Below are positions 8,512 to 16,356 of a stretch of DNA of 64,000 nt, in pieces. Source of the DNA: an uncultured Anaerotruncus sp. (GTDB taxonomy: Bacteria; Bacillota; Clostridia; Oscillospirales; Acutalibacteraceae); the NCBI GenBank assembly GCA_900539775.1, contig UQDL01000002.1, forward strand, positions 291,751 through 355,750, given 5' to 3'. Within the stretch, counting starts at the first letter, position 1, and each line of letters opens with the position of its first letter. A program made the position numbers and the translations under genes. A model generated the notes under the pieces. It ran no database searches, had not been told where the DNA came from, and was given only the letters and a program-made list of their open reading frames with translations.

Positions 8512-8576
8512 AACAAAGGGGCGAAATCGCCTCCTAACCGAATTTTTTAACTATTTTATACAAAAATAGATATTAC

Positions 8577-8605
8577 TTGACAATAAATTTTATTTGGTTT
8601 ATTAT
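8577..8605 (+). promoter_or_regulatory. Promoter of the SigH-like sigma factor gene
   Basis: TTGACA, 17 bp, TATTAT, about 27 bp before the ATG at 8632 and its GGAGG site. Confidence 0.7.
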
Positions 8606-8631
8606 ATAACTATGGTTGGCAGGAGGATTTT

Positions 8632-9204
8632 ATGGATAAGTTTAACAATATGAACGAAACCGAAATTCTTAACCTTGCCAAAAGCGGAGATAATGAAGCA
8701 ACAAGCTTTATTATTCAAAAATACAAGTATATTTCCATTAAACTTGCGGCCGAGTGGACAAACGCTTTTATTGAGCCGGAAGATCTGATGCAAGAGGGCA
8801 TGATAGGCCTGCTTGCAGCAATTAAATCATATGATGAAAGCAAAAAAATCTCTTTTCTTTCATATGCATATACTTGTGTGAGCAATTCCATACAAACGGC
8901 ACTCCGAAAAGTGAACAGAAAAAAGGATATTCCGAAAAACAGCCTTGTTCCCTTTGAAAAAGAATTTGTTGACGGGAAAGCAAATTCCCTCAGTGCCGAA
9001 GATTCTTTCCTTGCAGAGGAAAGCGTTTCAATGTTATTACAGCAGCTTGATAAAAGCCTCTCAAAAATGGAGAACAGCGTGTTGAGATTGTTTTTGGTTG
9101 GTTGCAGTTACAACGAAATAGCACAAAGGCTTAACAAAAGTCCCAAGGCAATTGACAACGCTTTGCAGCGTATCCGAAAGAAACTTAAAGAGGTTTCATT
9201 CTAA
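8632..9204 (+). CDS. RNA polymerase sigma factor, SigH (Spo0H)-like
   Basis: The 190-residue protein has a sigma-70 region 2 (EDLMQEGMIGLLAAIKSYDES, about residues 45-66, and the -10 recognition helix SFLSYAYTCVSNSIQTAL) and a region 4 helix-turn-helix (SYNEIAQRLNKSPKAIDNALQ). The ending AIDNALQRIRKKLKE closely matches Bacillus SigH, and the length fits the small SigH/SigK-size class rather than an ECF factor. In spore formers SigH drives early sporulation and stress genes. No anti-sigma gene is adjacent, which also argues against an ECF type. It has a strong AGGAGG site. The target regulon is unknown. Confidence 0.85.
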   Translation: MDKFNNMNETEILNLAKSGDNEATSFIIQKYKYISIKLAAEWTNAFIEPEDLMQEGMIGLLAAIKSYDESKKISFLSYAYTCVSNSIQTALRKVNRKKDIPKNSLVPFEKEFVDGKANSLSAEDSFLAEESVSMLLQQLDKSLSKMENSVLRLFLVGCSYNEIAQRLNKSPKAIDNALQRIRKKLKEVSF

Positions 9205-9249
9205 AATCCCGAGAAAGAGCCGAATTTATCGGTAAGAGAGGTAATATTT

Positions 9250-9528
9250 ATGTATCAGGACAAAACATTGGTTTGCAAGGATTGCGGAAAAGAATTTGTT
9301 TTCACCGCAGGTGAACAGGAATTTTATGCCGAAAAAGGCTTTGAAAACGAGCCGCAAAGATGCAAAGAATGCAGAGCTGCAAAGAAGGCTTCTGCAAAAG
9401 CAGGCAGAGTTATGCATGACGCTGTTTGCGCAAGCTGCGGCGCACCGTGCAAAGTGCCGTTTGAGCCGAAGGATGATCGCCCGGTTTATTGCAGCGAATG
9501 CTTTGAGAAAATCAAAAACGAAGGTTAA
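9250..9528 (+). CDS. Small zinc-ribbon protein
   Basis: The 92-residue protein has four cysteine pairs: CKDCGKEF (residues 9-12), CKEC (about 38-41), CASCGAPC (about 61-67) and CSEC (about 82-85), enough for two treble-clef or rubredoxin-like zinc ribbons. Such CxxCxSSSS-like and zinc-ribbon domain proteins are common beside housekeeping genes in Clostridia, with no settled function. The ATG follows an AGAGG site and the gene is 45 bp after the sigma factor gene, so they may be co-transcribed. A strong terminator follows. Confidence 0.85.
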   Translation: MYQDKTLVCKDCGKEFVFTAGEQEFYAEKGFENEPQRCKECRAAKKASAKAGRVMHDAVCASCGAPCKVPFEPKDDRPVYCSECFEKIKNEG

Positions 9529-9540
9529 TTTTAGTTTTAT

Positions 9541-9573
9541 CGCCGCCCGTTAAGGCGGCGATATTTATTTTTC
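9541..9573 (+). terminator. Intrinsic terminator after the zinc-ribbon gene
   Basis: A perfect 7-bp GC stem CGCCGCC/GGCGGCG with a six-base loop is followed by a T-rich run. Confidence 0.85.
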
Positions 9574-9594
9574 ATTTTATAAATAATTTAGGGG

Positions 9595-9623
9595 TTGACA
9601 ACTTTGCCCTGCTGTGATATTAT
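9595..9623 (+). promoter_or_regulatory. Promoter of tRNA-Ser(UGA)
   Basis: TTGACA, 17 bp, TATTAT, ending 14 bp before the mature tRNA. Confidence 0.75.
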
Positions 9624-9637
9624 ATTCGAGCAGATAC

Positions 9638-9724
9638 GGAGAGGTATCGAAGCGGTCATAACGAGGCGGTCTTGAAAACCGTTTGGCGCAAGCCACATGG
9701 GTTCGAATCCCATCCTCTCCGCCA
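9638..9724 (+). tRNA. tRNA-Ser (anticodon UGA)
   Basis: The acceptor arms GGAGAGG/CCTCTCC pair fully. The anticodon loop is CTTGAAA with TGA at 9673-9675, a long variable arm follows, the T arm reads GGGTTCGAATCCC, and CCA is encoded. All class II tRNA-Ser features are present. Confidence 0.97.
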
Positions 9725-9727
9725 CAC

Positions 9728-9886
9728 CTGCGGTGGGCAATTCGCCTACCGCAGTTTTTTTATTTACATCTCACTCGACAATTTCGTTTTCACAGCAAAA
9801 ATTCATATGCGGTGGGCAATTCGCCTGCCGCAGTTTTTTTATTTACATCTCACTCGACAATTTCGTTTTCACAGCAAAAAATCACC
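9728..9886 (+). repeat. Tandem 79-bp duplication carrying two copies of a terminator hairpin
   Basis: Bases 9729-9807 and 9808-9886 are near-identical copies (an A/G change in the hairpin and a few differences at the copy end). Each holds an 10-11-bp stem (TGCGGTGGGC with AATTC loop) followed by seven T. The first copy is a strong terminator for tRNA-Ser; the second is redundant. A decayed third hairpin arm seems to start near 9885. Nothing else is seen up to 9960. Confidence 0.9.
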
Positions 9887-9960
9887 TGAGGTTTGCAATT
9901 TTCATTTTACGATTTATACACAGACAATGAATTAAACAATTCAATACAATCAACAAGCAG

Positions 9961-10003
9961 AAAGCTCGGCCGAGCGGTTACACCGTACAAGCCGAGCTTT
10001 TTT
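9961..10003 (+). terminator. Long-stem hairpin with T-run between tRNA-Ser and the EFR1 gene
   Basis: Arms AAAGCTCGGC and GCCGAGCTTT form a 10-bp stem; the 20-base loop holds an inner CGGT/ACCG stem. T-run on the plus strand; it could also end the leftward gene that stops at 10024, although the minus-strand T-run is only three bases. Confidence 0.6.
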
Positions 10004-10023
10004 AACTATTTATACAAAAACGA

Positions 10024-10779
10024 TCACAATGCTTTTTCATTATTATAATACTGAGGTCTTCCGAGCGAGCTTTTACCGTATTCAATTGCACGGGTTGGGC
10101 AAGAGCAAATGCAAGCCATACAATGAGTGCAGTTTCCAAGCCATTCGGGCTTGCCCGAAACAAGCCTTACATTATTTAAAGGACACACCGATACGCATTT
10201 ACCACACGAGACGCATTTATCGCCGACAACAAATTTTTTATCGGAAATAACAAATTTATAAAAAGCCTTGTTAACAATTCCGCTTTTAAGACGATCTGTT
10301 AATCCCGCCTTATGAACGGGAAATTTTTCATCATTAGAAATAAACTTGGTACATTCCTTGATACGGGAAGCTGCTGCAGAAATAATACTTAATGCCTCTT
10401 TTCTTTCAGGAACCGCAAAAAGAGCAATATAATTTTCCGGCATAACAATTTCAAAAACGCCCATATATTCAAATTTTTTCAAATCGCAGAGTTTTTTGAT
10501 ATAAGGCGAAGCATTTCCGATTTCACCGCCGCAATCCATAACGAAATATGCCTTATTATTACCTGAAAAGCTTGATTTTTCTATAAAGCTTTGAAAAAGG
10601 CGCGGTATTCTCCAAGCATATGTTGGGCAAACAAAAACATAAGGCCTTTCTGAACTGAAGCTTGCCGCTTGATCATGCCTTATAAAATTAAAAGCATTAA
10701 CAACCTCATCACCGATTTCATTGCCGACCGATTCAGCCACATAACGGCTGTTTCCCGTGCCCGTAAAATAAATGATCAT
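10024..10779 (-). CDS. EFR1-family protein: flavodoxin domain fused to 2x[4Fe-4S] ferredoxin
   Basis: The protein joins an N-terminal flavodoxin-like FMN domain (MIIYFTGTGNSRYVAESV, phosphate loop TGTGNS) to a C-terminal bacterial ferredoxin with two motifs, CVSCGKCVSVCP and CTHCMACICSCP. This is the architecture of EFR1-type 'ferrodoxins' of anaerobes, presumed electron carriers or reductases of unknown partner. The frame could start at a TTG at 10800, but the ATG at 10779, after an AAAGG site about 11 bases upstream, begins exactly at the first beta strand and gives 251 residues. It is a single gene between tRNA genes. Confidence 0.9.
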   Translation of the reverse strand: MIIYFTGTGNSRYVAESVGNEIGDEVVNAFNFIRHDQAASFSSERPYVFVCPTYAWRIPRLFQSFIEKSSFSGNNKAYFVMDCGGEIGNASPYIKKLCDLKKFEYMGVFEIVMPENYIALFAVPERKEALSIISAAASRIKECTKFISNDEKFPVHKAGLTDRLKSGIVNKAFYKFVISDKKFVVGDKCVSCGKCVSVCPLNNVRLVSGKPEWLGNCTHCMACICSCPTRAIEYGKSSLGRPQYYNNEKAL

Positions 10780-10864
10780 TATTTTTTCTGCCTTTCTCAA
10801 AGTTATTTACCGTTTTGCAATTAAAAGAGCAGCATTATGTGCGGCAAAACCGCATCCATAATAA

Positions 10865-10895
10865 AAAAAGCAAGCAGAAAAACTGCTTGCTTTTT
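10865..10895 (-). terminator. Terminator of tRNA-Ser(GCU)
   Basis: A 13-bp stem (GCAAGCAG/CTGCTTGC core extended by A-T pairs) with a five-base loop starts directly after the tRNA CCA and is followed by a T-run on the minus strand. Confidence 0.9.
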
Positions 10896-10985
10896 GGCGC
10901 AGATGGAGAGATTCGAACTCTCGCGGCGGTTACCCACCCTACGCCCTTAGCAGGGGCGCCTCGTCACCAGCTTGAGTACATCTGC
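10895..10985 (-). tRNA. tRNA-Ser (anticodon GCU)
   Basis: The acceptor arms GCAGATG/CATCTGC pair fully. The anticodon stem CGCCC/GGGCG encloses CTGCTAA with GCT (complement at 10949-10951). There is a long variable arm, a T arm GAGAGTTCGAATCTCTC and an encoded CCA. It reads AGC and AGU codons. Confidence 0.97.
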
Positions 10986-11044
10986 AAAACCGCTAACTTA
11001 AACACACACTGTCAAGTTTTGATACACCGATTAGGTGCTTAACT

Positions 11045-11073
11045 ACTATACCAAAACCGAACCGAAAAGTCAA
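11045..11073 (-). promoter_or_regulatory. Promoter of tRNA-Ser(GCU)
   Basis: Minus strand TTGACT, 17 bp, TATAGT. The start near 11038 lies about 50 nt before the mature tRNA, an unusually long 5' leader that can fold (GCACC-loop-GGTGT; CAAAAC with GTTTTG). Confidence 0.65.
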
Positions 11074-11162
11074 TATAAATTTTATATAATCAAATAAAAA
11101 ACTGCATACAATATCATTAGCCGAAGCGGCGACTGATAAATTTCTAATAAGAAGGCTTTAGT

Positions 11163-11699
11163 TTGGCAACGAAGATTTTGAAACACAATGTGCAGGGTTT
11201 TATATTTTGCTGCGCCTTGGGAACGCTTATGCATTTTCTTTACAAATGGAGCGGCGGCATGGTAATTGCCGGCATTTTTTGCCCCGTAAACGAAAGCGTA
11301 TGGGAACATTTAAAAATGATATTCTACCCTTTTATCTTATGGACGCTGTTCGAATATTATTTTTTCAGAGAAAGCTCCTTTTCTGCATTTTCGGTTCTTA
11401 ACGGTGTGCTGTGCGGAATGATTGCAACGCTTTCCGTCTACTATATTTACACCGGAGCAAGCGGAAAAAGCAATCTTGCGGCAGATATTTTTTCTTTTAT
11501 ATTAGGAGTGGCTGTAACTTTTACGGCAAGCAAAAAAGCAACTGAAAAAGCACAGAGAAAAAACAGATTTTGCGAAACATTTTCCGTTTTGGCAATCTCT
11601 TCAATCTCATTGCTTTTTACGCTGTTTACCTTTATTCCGCCGAATATTCCGCTTTTCATAGACGTTACGACAAGTACCTATGGAATTCAACGCCGCTGA
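11163..11699 (+). CDS. DUF6512-like integral membrane protein
   Basis: The 178-residue protein has about five or six hydrophobic segments and the conserved-looking blocks GTLMHFLYKWSGG, FCPVNESVWEHLKMIFYP and a C-terminal FIDVTTSTYGIQ, which match DUF6512 proteins of Clostridia. The glutamate and histidine in NESVWEH are likely functional. The start is a TTG with AGAAGG seven bases upstream; no ATG fits. Function is unknown. It stands alone between a tRNA and a leftward peptidase gene, and no clear terminator follows. Confidence 0.75.
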   Translation: MATKILKHNVQGFIFCCALGTLMHFLYKWSGGMVIAGIFCPVNESVWEHLKMIFYPFILWTLFEYYFFRESSFSAFSVLNGVLCGMIATLSVYYIYTGASGKSNLAADIFSFILGVAVTFTASKKATEKAQRKNRFCETFSVLAISSISLLFTLFTFIPPNIPLFIDVTTSTYGIQRR

Positions 11700-11820
11700 A
11701 AAATGCAAAAGCGACGGAAAATGAGCACAATTTGTAAAGAAAAACAAGTGCCGATCTCCGCCGCTGTAATTTATCTATAAAATGAGTTTAAACAAGTATG
11801 CAGCAATACAATGATGCAAA

Positions 11821-13119
11821 TTATTTATTATGGCCTCTCTTAAAGCGTTTTTTACCTGCTTCTCTGAAAGCATCCAAGCCGCCCTTTTCATCATAAAGCT
11901 TTGCAGCCTCAAGGCAAATATCAAGTGAAAGGTTGATACATTCCTCGTTCATATTATCAGGCGTGTCAAGGCGAGTGTGATAATAGGTTTTCGGATCGTG
12001 GTTAACGCCGCAAAAACCGGAAGCCATAAGGCCGTATCTGCTGAAGCCCTCGGCATCAATTGCGCCTGGATAAAGCTCCGTTTCGGGCATTTCAACACCG
12101 CAATTTACGCCGGCTTCATAAATAATTTCAGAAACTGCATTTGAATTTTTCTGAGTGCCCGTGCAACCGTTTGTATAGATCTGGAGCTGCTCAATTTCAC
12201 GCATTGTATCCATTGCTATGAAAATTGTTTCAACATCCGAAAGATCCTCTTTATGCCTTTTTGCATAAGCAACAGAACCTCTTAAACCTGCCTCCTCTGA
12301 GCCTGCAAGAAGAGCACAAACCTCTGTGTTTTCAAATCTGAAATCATTATCTGCCATTTCTTTCAATACACCCATAGCGATGAAATCCGCAGTGAGGTTA
12401 TCATTTGCACCGTCTACAATAACTTTCCAGTTAATAAAGAAGCAAATAGCAAAGAAAAACGGAATAAGGATAAGCTGAATAATTCCGCAAACAAGCCAGA
12501 ATTTACTGATATACACACCGCTTACGCAAGCATGAATAACCCAAATAACATCAAATATCGCAACTGCGATTAAACCGCAAATAGAGCCCGACATAACAGT
12601 TGCAAGACTCTTAAGGCCGCCGTGAAGTGAATAAGTCCATTCATTTGCAGCATCTGTGTGACCGCCGAAGATAATTCTTCTTTTTACTTCTCCGCTGGGG
12701 GCACGGCGAGCCATAACATTTCTTGACACCTTACGAGGAAACAGAAAATCAACAAACTCACGATACATAAGAAATTCAATCACAAGGCAAGCAAGCGCAA
12801 GAAGCACAAAAACAGTTGCCACAATTGCCAAGCCGGGGCCTGAAACAACACCCTTATAGGTGAGCCAGAAAAAGATAACGGAAATAATTCCGATGCATCC
12901 GGCTGCAGGAATCCAGCCCATAAATGCTGCGGGATGAACGGAAAAATCCTCCATTTCAACCTTGTCTGCCCACTGCTCAAGCTCGCCCTTTAAATATTTT
13001 TGAGCTTTTCTTTCGCTGTGGGAGCCCGGGGATCTTTCTTTGAAGTTTTCGCAAACATAGCGAATTCCGTCAACCATATATTTTTGCGTGGCTGCGGAAG
13101 CACCCTTGGTGAGTTTCAT
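11821..13119 (-). CDS. M28-family zinc peptidase with four inserted membrane helices
   Basis: This 432-residue aminopeptidase-like protein keeps the M28 metal-site motifs: histidine in GGHTDAA (about residue 154), aspartate in GANDNLTAD (about 240), the glutamate pair in AGSEEAGLRGS (275-276), aspartate in IAMDTM (303) and histidine in YYHTRLDTPD (381). Hydrophobic helices occur at about 69-88, 93-117, 174-198 and 205-229, the last two between the first and second metal ligands. It is therefore a membrane-bound exopeptidase. Whether the active site faces in or out is unclear. AGAGG precedes the ATG, and it has its own promoter divergent from gdhA. Confidence 0.88.
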   Translation of the reverse strand: MKLTKGASAATQKYMVDGIRYVCENFKERSPGSHSERKAQKYLKGELEQWADKVEMEDFSVHPAAFMGWIPAAGCIGIISVIFFWLTYKGVVSGPGLAIVATVFVLLALACLVIEFLMYREFVDFLFPRKVSRNVMARRAPSGEVKRRIIFGGHTDAANEWTYSLHGGLKSLATVMSGSICGLIAVAIFDVIWVIHACVSGVYISKFWLVCGIIQLILIPFFFAICFFINWKVIVDGANDNLTADFIAMGVLKEMADNDFRFENTEVCALLAGSEEAGLRGSVAYAKRHKEDLSDVETIFIAMDTMREIEQLQIYTNGCTGTQKNSNAVSEIIYEAGVNCGVEMPETELYPGAIDAEGFSRYGLMASGFCGVNHDPKTYYHTRLDTPDNMNEECINLSLDICLEAAKLYDEKGGLDAFREAGKKRFKRGHNK

Positions 13120-13154
13120 AAAACCGACCTCTTTCTAAAAATAATTATGTTTTC

Positions 13155-13183
13155 ATTATATTACAAAACATTTTGTTTTTCAA
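13155..13183 (-). promoter_or_regulatory. Promoter of the M28 peptidase gene
   Basis: Minus strand TTGAAA, 17 bp, TATAAT, about 36 bp before the start codon. Confidence 0.7.
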
Positions 13184-13320
13184 CAACAGAAGTTAAAATT
13201 GTTACAATGTTTTTAACGTGTAAAAGCAGTGAATTGCCACTCACAAAATCAAAGCGAAATATTAGGAAATTTGTATAATATTTTAGCACAATGCATAACT
13301 ATTTTTTCTAAAGTTGTTAA

Positions 13321-13349
13321 TTGTAAACAAAAAACAATGATGATAAAAT
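13321..13349 (+). promoter_or_regulatory. Probable promoter of gdhA
   Basis: TTGTAA, 17 bp, TAAAAT, about 50 bp before the ATG. A second TATAAT without a good -35 box lies further upstream at about 13274. Confidence 0.55.
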
Positions 13350-13398
13350 AGTATTGCATGAAAATTGCATTCCAAACAAAAGGAGAGGACATTAAAAA

Positions 13399-14745
13399 AT
13401 GAGCATAAAAAACAAATACCTTGCGGGCCTTATGGAAAGGGTTATAAAAAGAAATCCCAACGAACCCGAATTTCATCAGGCGGTTGAAGAAATGCTTGAA
13501 ACACTTGATAACGTTGCAGACAGGCATCCCGAATACATCGAAAAAGGTGTGTTTGACATGATTGTTGAGCCTGAAAGAATTATCAAATTCAGAGTTCCCT
13601 GGATGGATGACAACGGAAACATTCAGGTTAACAGAGGCTACAGAATTCAGTTTAACAGTGCAATCGGCCCTTACAAAGGCGGCTTGCGTTTTCACCCCTC
13701 GGTTTACGAAGGAATAATTAAATTCCTCGGCTTTGAGCAGATTTTCAAAAACAGCCTTACCGGCCTGCCGATTGGCGGTGCTAAGGGCGGCTCCGACTTC
13801 GACCCCAAGGGCAAGAGCGACAATGAGGTTATGCGTTTTTGCCAAAGCTTTATGACAGAGCTTTACAGACATATCGGCGCAGACACAGATGTTCCGGCCG
13901 GCGATATCGGAGTAGGTGCCAGAGAAATCGGCTACCTTTTCGGCCAATACAAGAGAATAGTTAACCAAAACGACGGCGTGCTTACCGGTAAAGGTCTTAA
14001 TTACGGCGGCTCACTTGTGCGCACCGAAGCAACCGGCTATGGCCTTTGCTATTACACCGATGTTATGCTTAAGCACCACCACACCTCTTTCAAAGGCAAA
14101 ACAGTTGTTATTTCCGGCTCGGGCAATGTTGCTATTTACGCTTGCGAAAAAGCAACTCAGCTTGGCGCAAAGGTTATAACAATGAGTGATTCAAACGGCT
14201 ATATCGTTGACAAACGAGGCATTGACCTTGCGCTTGTTAAAGAGCTTAAAGAAGTTAAAAGAAAAAGAATCAAAGAATATGTTAAGCACCATCCGGAAGC
14301 TGTTTACCATGAAGGCTGCAGCGGAGTTTGGGGAGTTAAATGCGACATTGCACTTCCCTGTGCAACCCAAAACGAGCTTGACGGCGAAGCTGCGAAGAAG
14401 CTTATCAAAAACGGCGTTTATGCTGTTTGCGAAGGTGCCAACATGCCTTCCACTCCGGAAGCAATTGCGGAATTCCAAAAGAAAGGCGTTCTTTTCGGAC
14501 CTGCAAAAGCAACAAACGCAGGCGGTGTTGCAACATCTGCGCTTGAAATGTGCCAAAACAGTTCTCGCCATCCTTGGAGCTTTGAAGATGTTGACAGAGA
14601 GCTCAAAAGCATCATGGAAAACATTTACAACAAGAGCTGCGAAGCTGCAAAGGAATACGGCGTTGAGGGAAATCTTGTTGCAGGCGCAAACATTGCAGGC
14701 TTCATAAAAGTTGCAGATGCAATGCTTTCTCAGGGCCTTGTTTAA
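13399..14745 (+). CDS. gdhA: Glutamate dehydrogenase (hexameric, about 448 residues, NADP-type)
   Basis: The enzyme interconverts 2-oxoglutarate, ammonia and glutamate in the cytoplasm. Diagnostic features are GPYKGGLRFHPSV with the substrate lysine, the catalytic-site LPIGGAKGGSDFDPKGKSD, PAGDIGVGAREIGYLFG and the Rossmann loop VVISGSGNVAIYA around residue 235-248. The length and motifs place it in the hexameric NADP-preferring group of enterobacteria and clostridia; coenzyme use is inferred. GGAGAGG lies eight bases before the ATG. It is monocistronic with a strong terminator and supplies glutamate for the arginine genes nearby. Confidence 0.97.
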   Translation: MSIKNKYLAGLMERVIKRNPNEPEFHQAVEEMLETLDNVADRHPEYIEKGVFDMIVEPERIIKFRVPWMDDNGNIQVNRGYRIQFNSAIGPYKGGLRFHPSVYEGIIKFLGFEQIFKNSLTGLPIGGAKGGSDFDPKGKSDNEVMRFCQSFMTELYRHIGADTDVPAGDIGVGAREIGYLFGQYKRIVNQNDGVLTGKGLNYGGSLVRTEATGYGLCYYTDVMLKHHHTSFKGKTVVISGSGNVAIYACEKATQLGAKVITMSDSNGYIVDKRGIDLALVKELKEVKRKRIKEYVKHHPEAVYHEGCSGVWGVKCDIALPCATQNELDGEAAKKLIKNGVYAVCEGANMPSTPEAIAEFQKKGVLFGPAKATNAGGVATSALEMCQNSSRHPWSFEDVDRELKSIMENIYNKSCEAAKEYGVEGNLVAGANIAGFIKVADAMLSQGLV

Positions 14746-14763
14746 TAAACTCACACATATAAA

Positions 14764-14799
14764 AAAACCGAGCATTTAAGTATGCTCGGTTTTTATTTT
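14764..14799 (+). terminator. Terminator of gdhA
   Basis: A 12-bp stem with CCGAGCAT/ATGCTCGG core and six-base loop is followed by a T-run. A flanking A-run also suits leftward transcripts. Confidence 0.92.
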
Positions 14800-14866
14800 T
14801 CATTTTATAAAAAAATCTATCACTTTGCATTATATTAAAATGATTTGTGAAAATGCGCTTTTATCG

Positions 14867-15004
14867 TTATTTCCCGTTTATCATAAACACAACGCCGCTC
14901 ATCGGATGCACCCATTTTCCATTTATGTTTATATAGCAATTTCCAACTCCGAGTTCTGCCTGCTCAACGCTTGCTTCAACGGAATTATTGAAGAAAGGAT
15001 ACAT
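14867..15004 (-). pseudogene. 45-codon open frame after the truncated VanX gene, possible gene remnant
   Basis: The minus strand encodes MYPFFNNSVEASVEQAELG...KWVHPMSGVVFMINGK with the codon use of neighbouring genes. It starts 7 bp after the stop of the VanX-like gene in another frame. Its sequence does not resemble the missing VanX end, so a simple frameshift does not explain it; it may be the tail of a different gene joined by deletion, or a short real gene. No convincing ribosome site is seen. Confidence 0.4.
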
Positions 15005-15011
15005 TTTAACA

Positions 15012-15446
15012 TCATATTGTTAAATCAACGGCGCCGCCTGTTGAATGAACAAACGGCCTTGAAGAATCCATATTGGGATATGAAACAAATTCCCTTGCAA
15101 GCAAATTGGCTTTTTCTGCATCAATACCCTTTTCAAACATCAGCTTTTCGGCATATCTGTTGAACAAATACTTTTGAACAGCCACGGGGCGCCACGCATC
15201 AAAAATTTTAAATGCATATCCTTTCGGCAACAGTTTACTTGCCTCATTAAGCATATCAAAAGTTATTTTTCGCATACGGCATACCGAAACTGCACCCGGA
15301 ATATTTTGCTGTGCATATTTCGGCTCATAGACAATGTTATTTAAATCATCCGGCAATGAAATAAGCGGTTGACTTGTTTCACAAACAATGATTTTATCCG
15401 TTTCCAAAACATGCCATTTGGGTATACGGCTTTGATATTTTTTCAT
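15012..15446 (-). pseudogene. VanX/DdpX-like D-alanyl-D-alanine dipeptidase, truncated at the C terminus
   Basis: The 144-residue product matches the first two thirds of VanX-type D-Ala-D-Ala dipeptidases (about 200 residues): YAQQNIPGAV, KIFDAWRPVAVQKYLF and SSRPFVHSTGGAVDLTI, the block with two zinc ligands (His and Asp). A TGA follows directly, removing the region with the catalytic glutamate and third zinc ligand of the EWWHxD type. A promoter (TTGACT with TAATAA, -35 at 15515-15520) and a GAGG site remain, so it may still be transcribed. A TTG start at 15476 is also possible. It is probably inactive. Confidence 0.75.
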
Positions 15447-15540
15447 ATTTGGGTTACCTCGGTATTCGGCGGACAAACCACCTCAATTTTGATTATTACA
15501 AAAATGGAATAATGAGTCAATACAATCGTGGTGAATAACC

Positions 15541-15566
15541 AAAAATCAGCAGCAAAAGCTGCTGAT
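15541..15566 (-). terminator. Terminator of the PHP phosphatase gene
   Basis: Minus strand ATCAGCAGC, TTTT loop, GCTGCTGAT, then T-run, just after the stop of the gene that ends at 15571. Confidence 0.85.
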
Positions 15567-15570
15567 CGGT

Positions 15571-16347
15571 TTACGGTTTAAGAAGAAAAGCGGATTCAAG
15601 AGGTGAAAATCCCAAATCGCACAAATGATTTTTCACTTTTTCGATTTCTGAATGCATAACAAAGAATTCGGGGTCATGTGCATCGAGACCTATAATTACA
15701 TCATTACCCACATCAGCTGCTATTTTCCAAAAAACATCCGTTGGATAATGGCGATGAGAAACAAGGCCCAAGAAATTATATTCAAGAGGAAAACCAAGTT
15801 CCTTAACCCTTTTGCAAAGGTGATACATTTTTTCGCAATAAACATCCTCACTGCCTGTAAAATGAATCAAATCCGGATGCGCAAGATATGTGAATTTTTC
15901 GGTTTCAAGCCCTTCTATACACTGCTTTACATAAGATTCCAAAACCTGCACGCTTTTTGTTTCATTACCGCTGTAATGAGCGGCAGGCTCAAATTCATTA
16001 AGATTGAAATGCTGCCCCAAGATTAAATAATCAATACCAAAGCTTTTAAGATAAGCCAATTCATCATTAAAAAGCATTGGATAATATTCAAGCTCAAAGC
16101 CAAGCTTTATATCAATCTTATCTGCATATTTATTTTTTAAGTTTTTAATTGAAGCCGCATAATCCGCCGCAAATTCAGGCTCCATTCTAAAAGAGGAATA
16201 ATAATTACAGCCCTTTGGAAAAAGCATCGGCGCATGATCGGAAAAGCCGAGTTCATCAAACCCCCCTTTTAAGGCTGCAAGAACATAATCCTCATCTTTG
16301 CCTATTGCATGGTGGCAACGACTTGTGTGAGTGTGATAATTTTTCAT
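15571..16347 (-). CDS. PHP-family phosphatase, histidinol-phosphatase (HisJ/HisK type)
   Basis: The 258-residue metal-dependent phosphoesterase opens MKNYHTHTSRCHHA (HxH metal motif), continues with LGFSDHAPM, the GFELEYYP block with metal-binding glutamate, LGQHFN, YLAHPDLIHF and GLDAHDPEF. This is the order expected for the HisJ-type PHP histidinol-phosphatase, last-but-one step of histidine synthesis; other PHP phosphatases cannot be excluded because no his genes are near. The predicted promoter would start RNA about three bases before the ATG and no ribosome site is visible, so the mRNA may be leaderless. Confidence 0.8.
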   Translation of the reverse strand: MKNYHTHTSRCHHAIGKDEDYVLAALKGGFDELGFSDHAPMLFPKGCNYYSSFRMEPEFAADYAASIKNLKNKYADKIDIKLGFELEYYPMLFNDELAYLKSFGIDYLILGQHFNLNEFEPAAHYSGNETKSVQVLESYVKQCIEGLETEKFTYLAHPDLIHFTGSEDVYCEKMYHLCKRVKELGFPLEYNFLGLVSHRHYPTDVFWKIAADVGNDVIIGLDAHDPEFFVMHSEIEKVKNHLCDLGFSPLESAFLLKP

Positions 16348-16356
16348 AACACATTT

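Noticed and set aside
8512..8560. Terminator after ychF
   Set aside because: GGCG/CGCC stem has only four pairs and the T-run starts 12 bases later, so it is not called.
9728..9886. Repeat considered as a CRISPR or riboswitch
   Set aside because: Only two long copies with no spacers and a plain terminator hairpin in each; no cas genes are near.
9672..9935. Three overlapping open frames on the plus strand after tRNA-Ser
   Set aside because: They begin inside the tRNA and run through the 79-bp terminator repeat; their repeated peptides are just the DNA repeat translated.
13249..13968. 239-codon frame on the minus strand over the start of gdhA
   Set aside because: Opposite a highly conserved enzyme and without a ribosome site; a real gene there would clash with the gdhA promoter.
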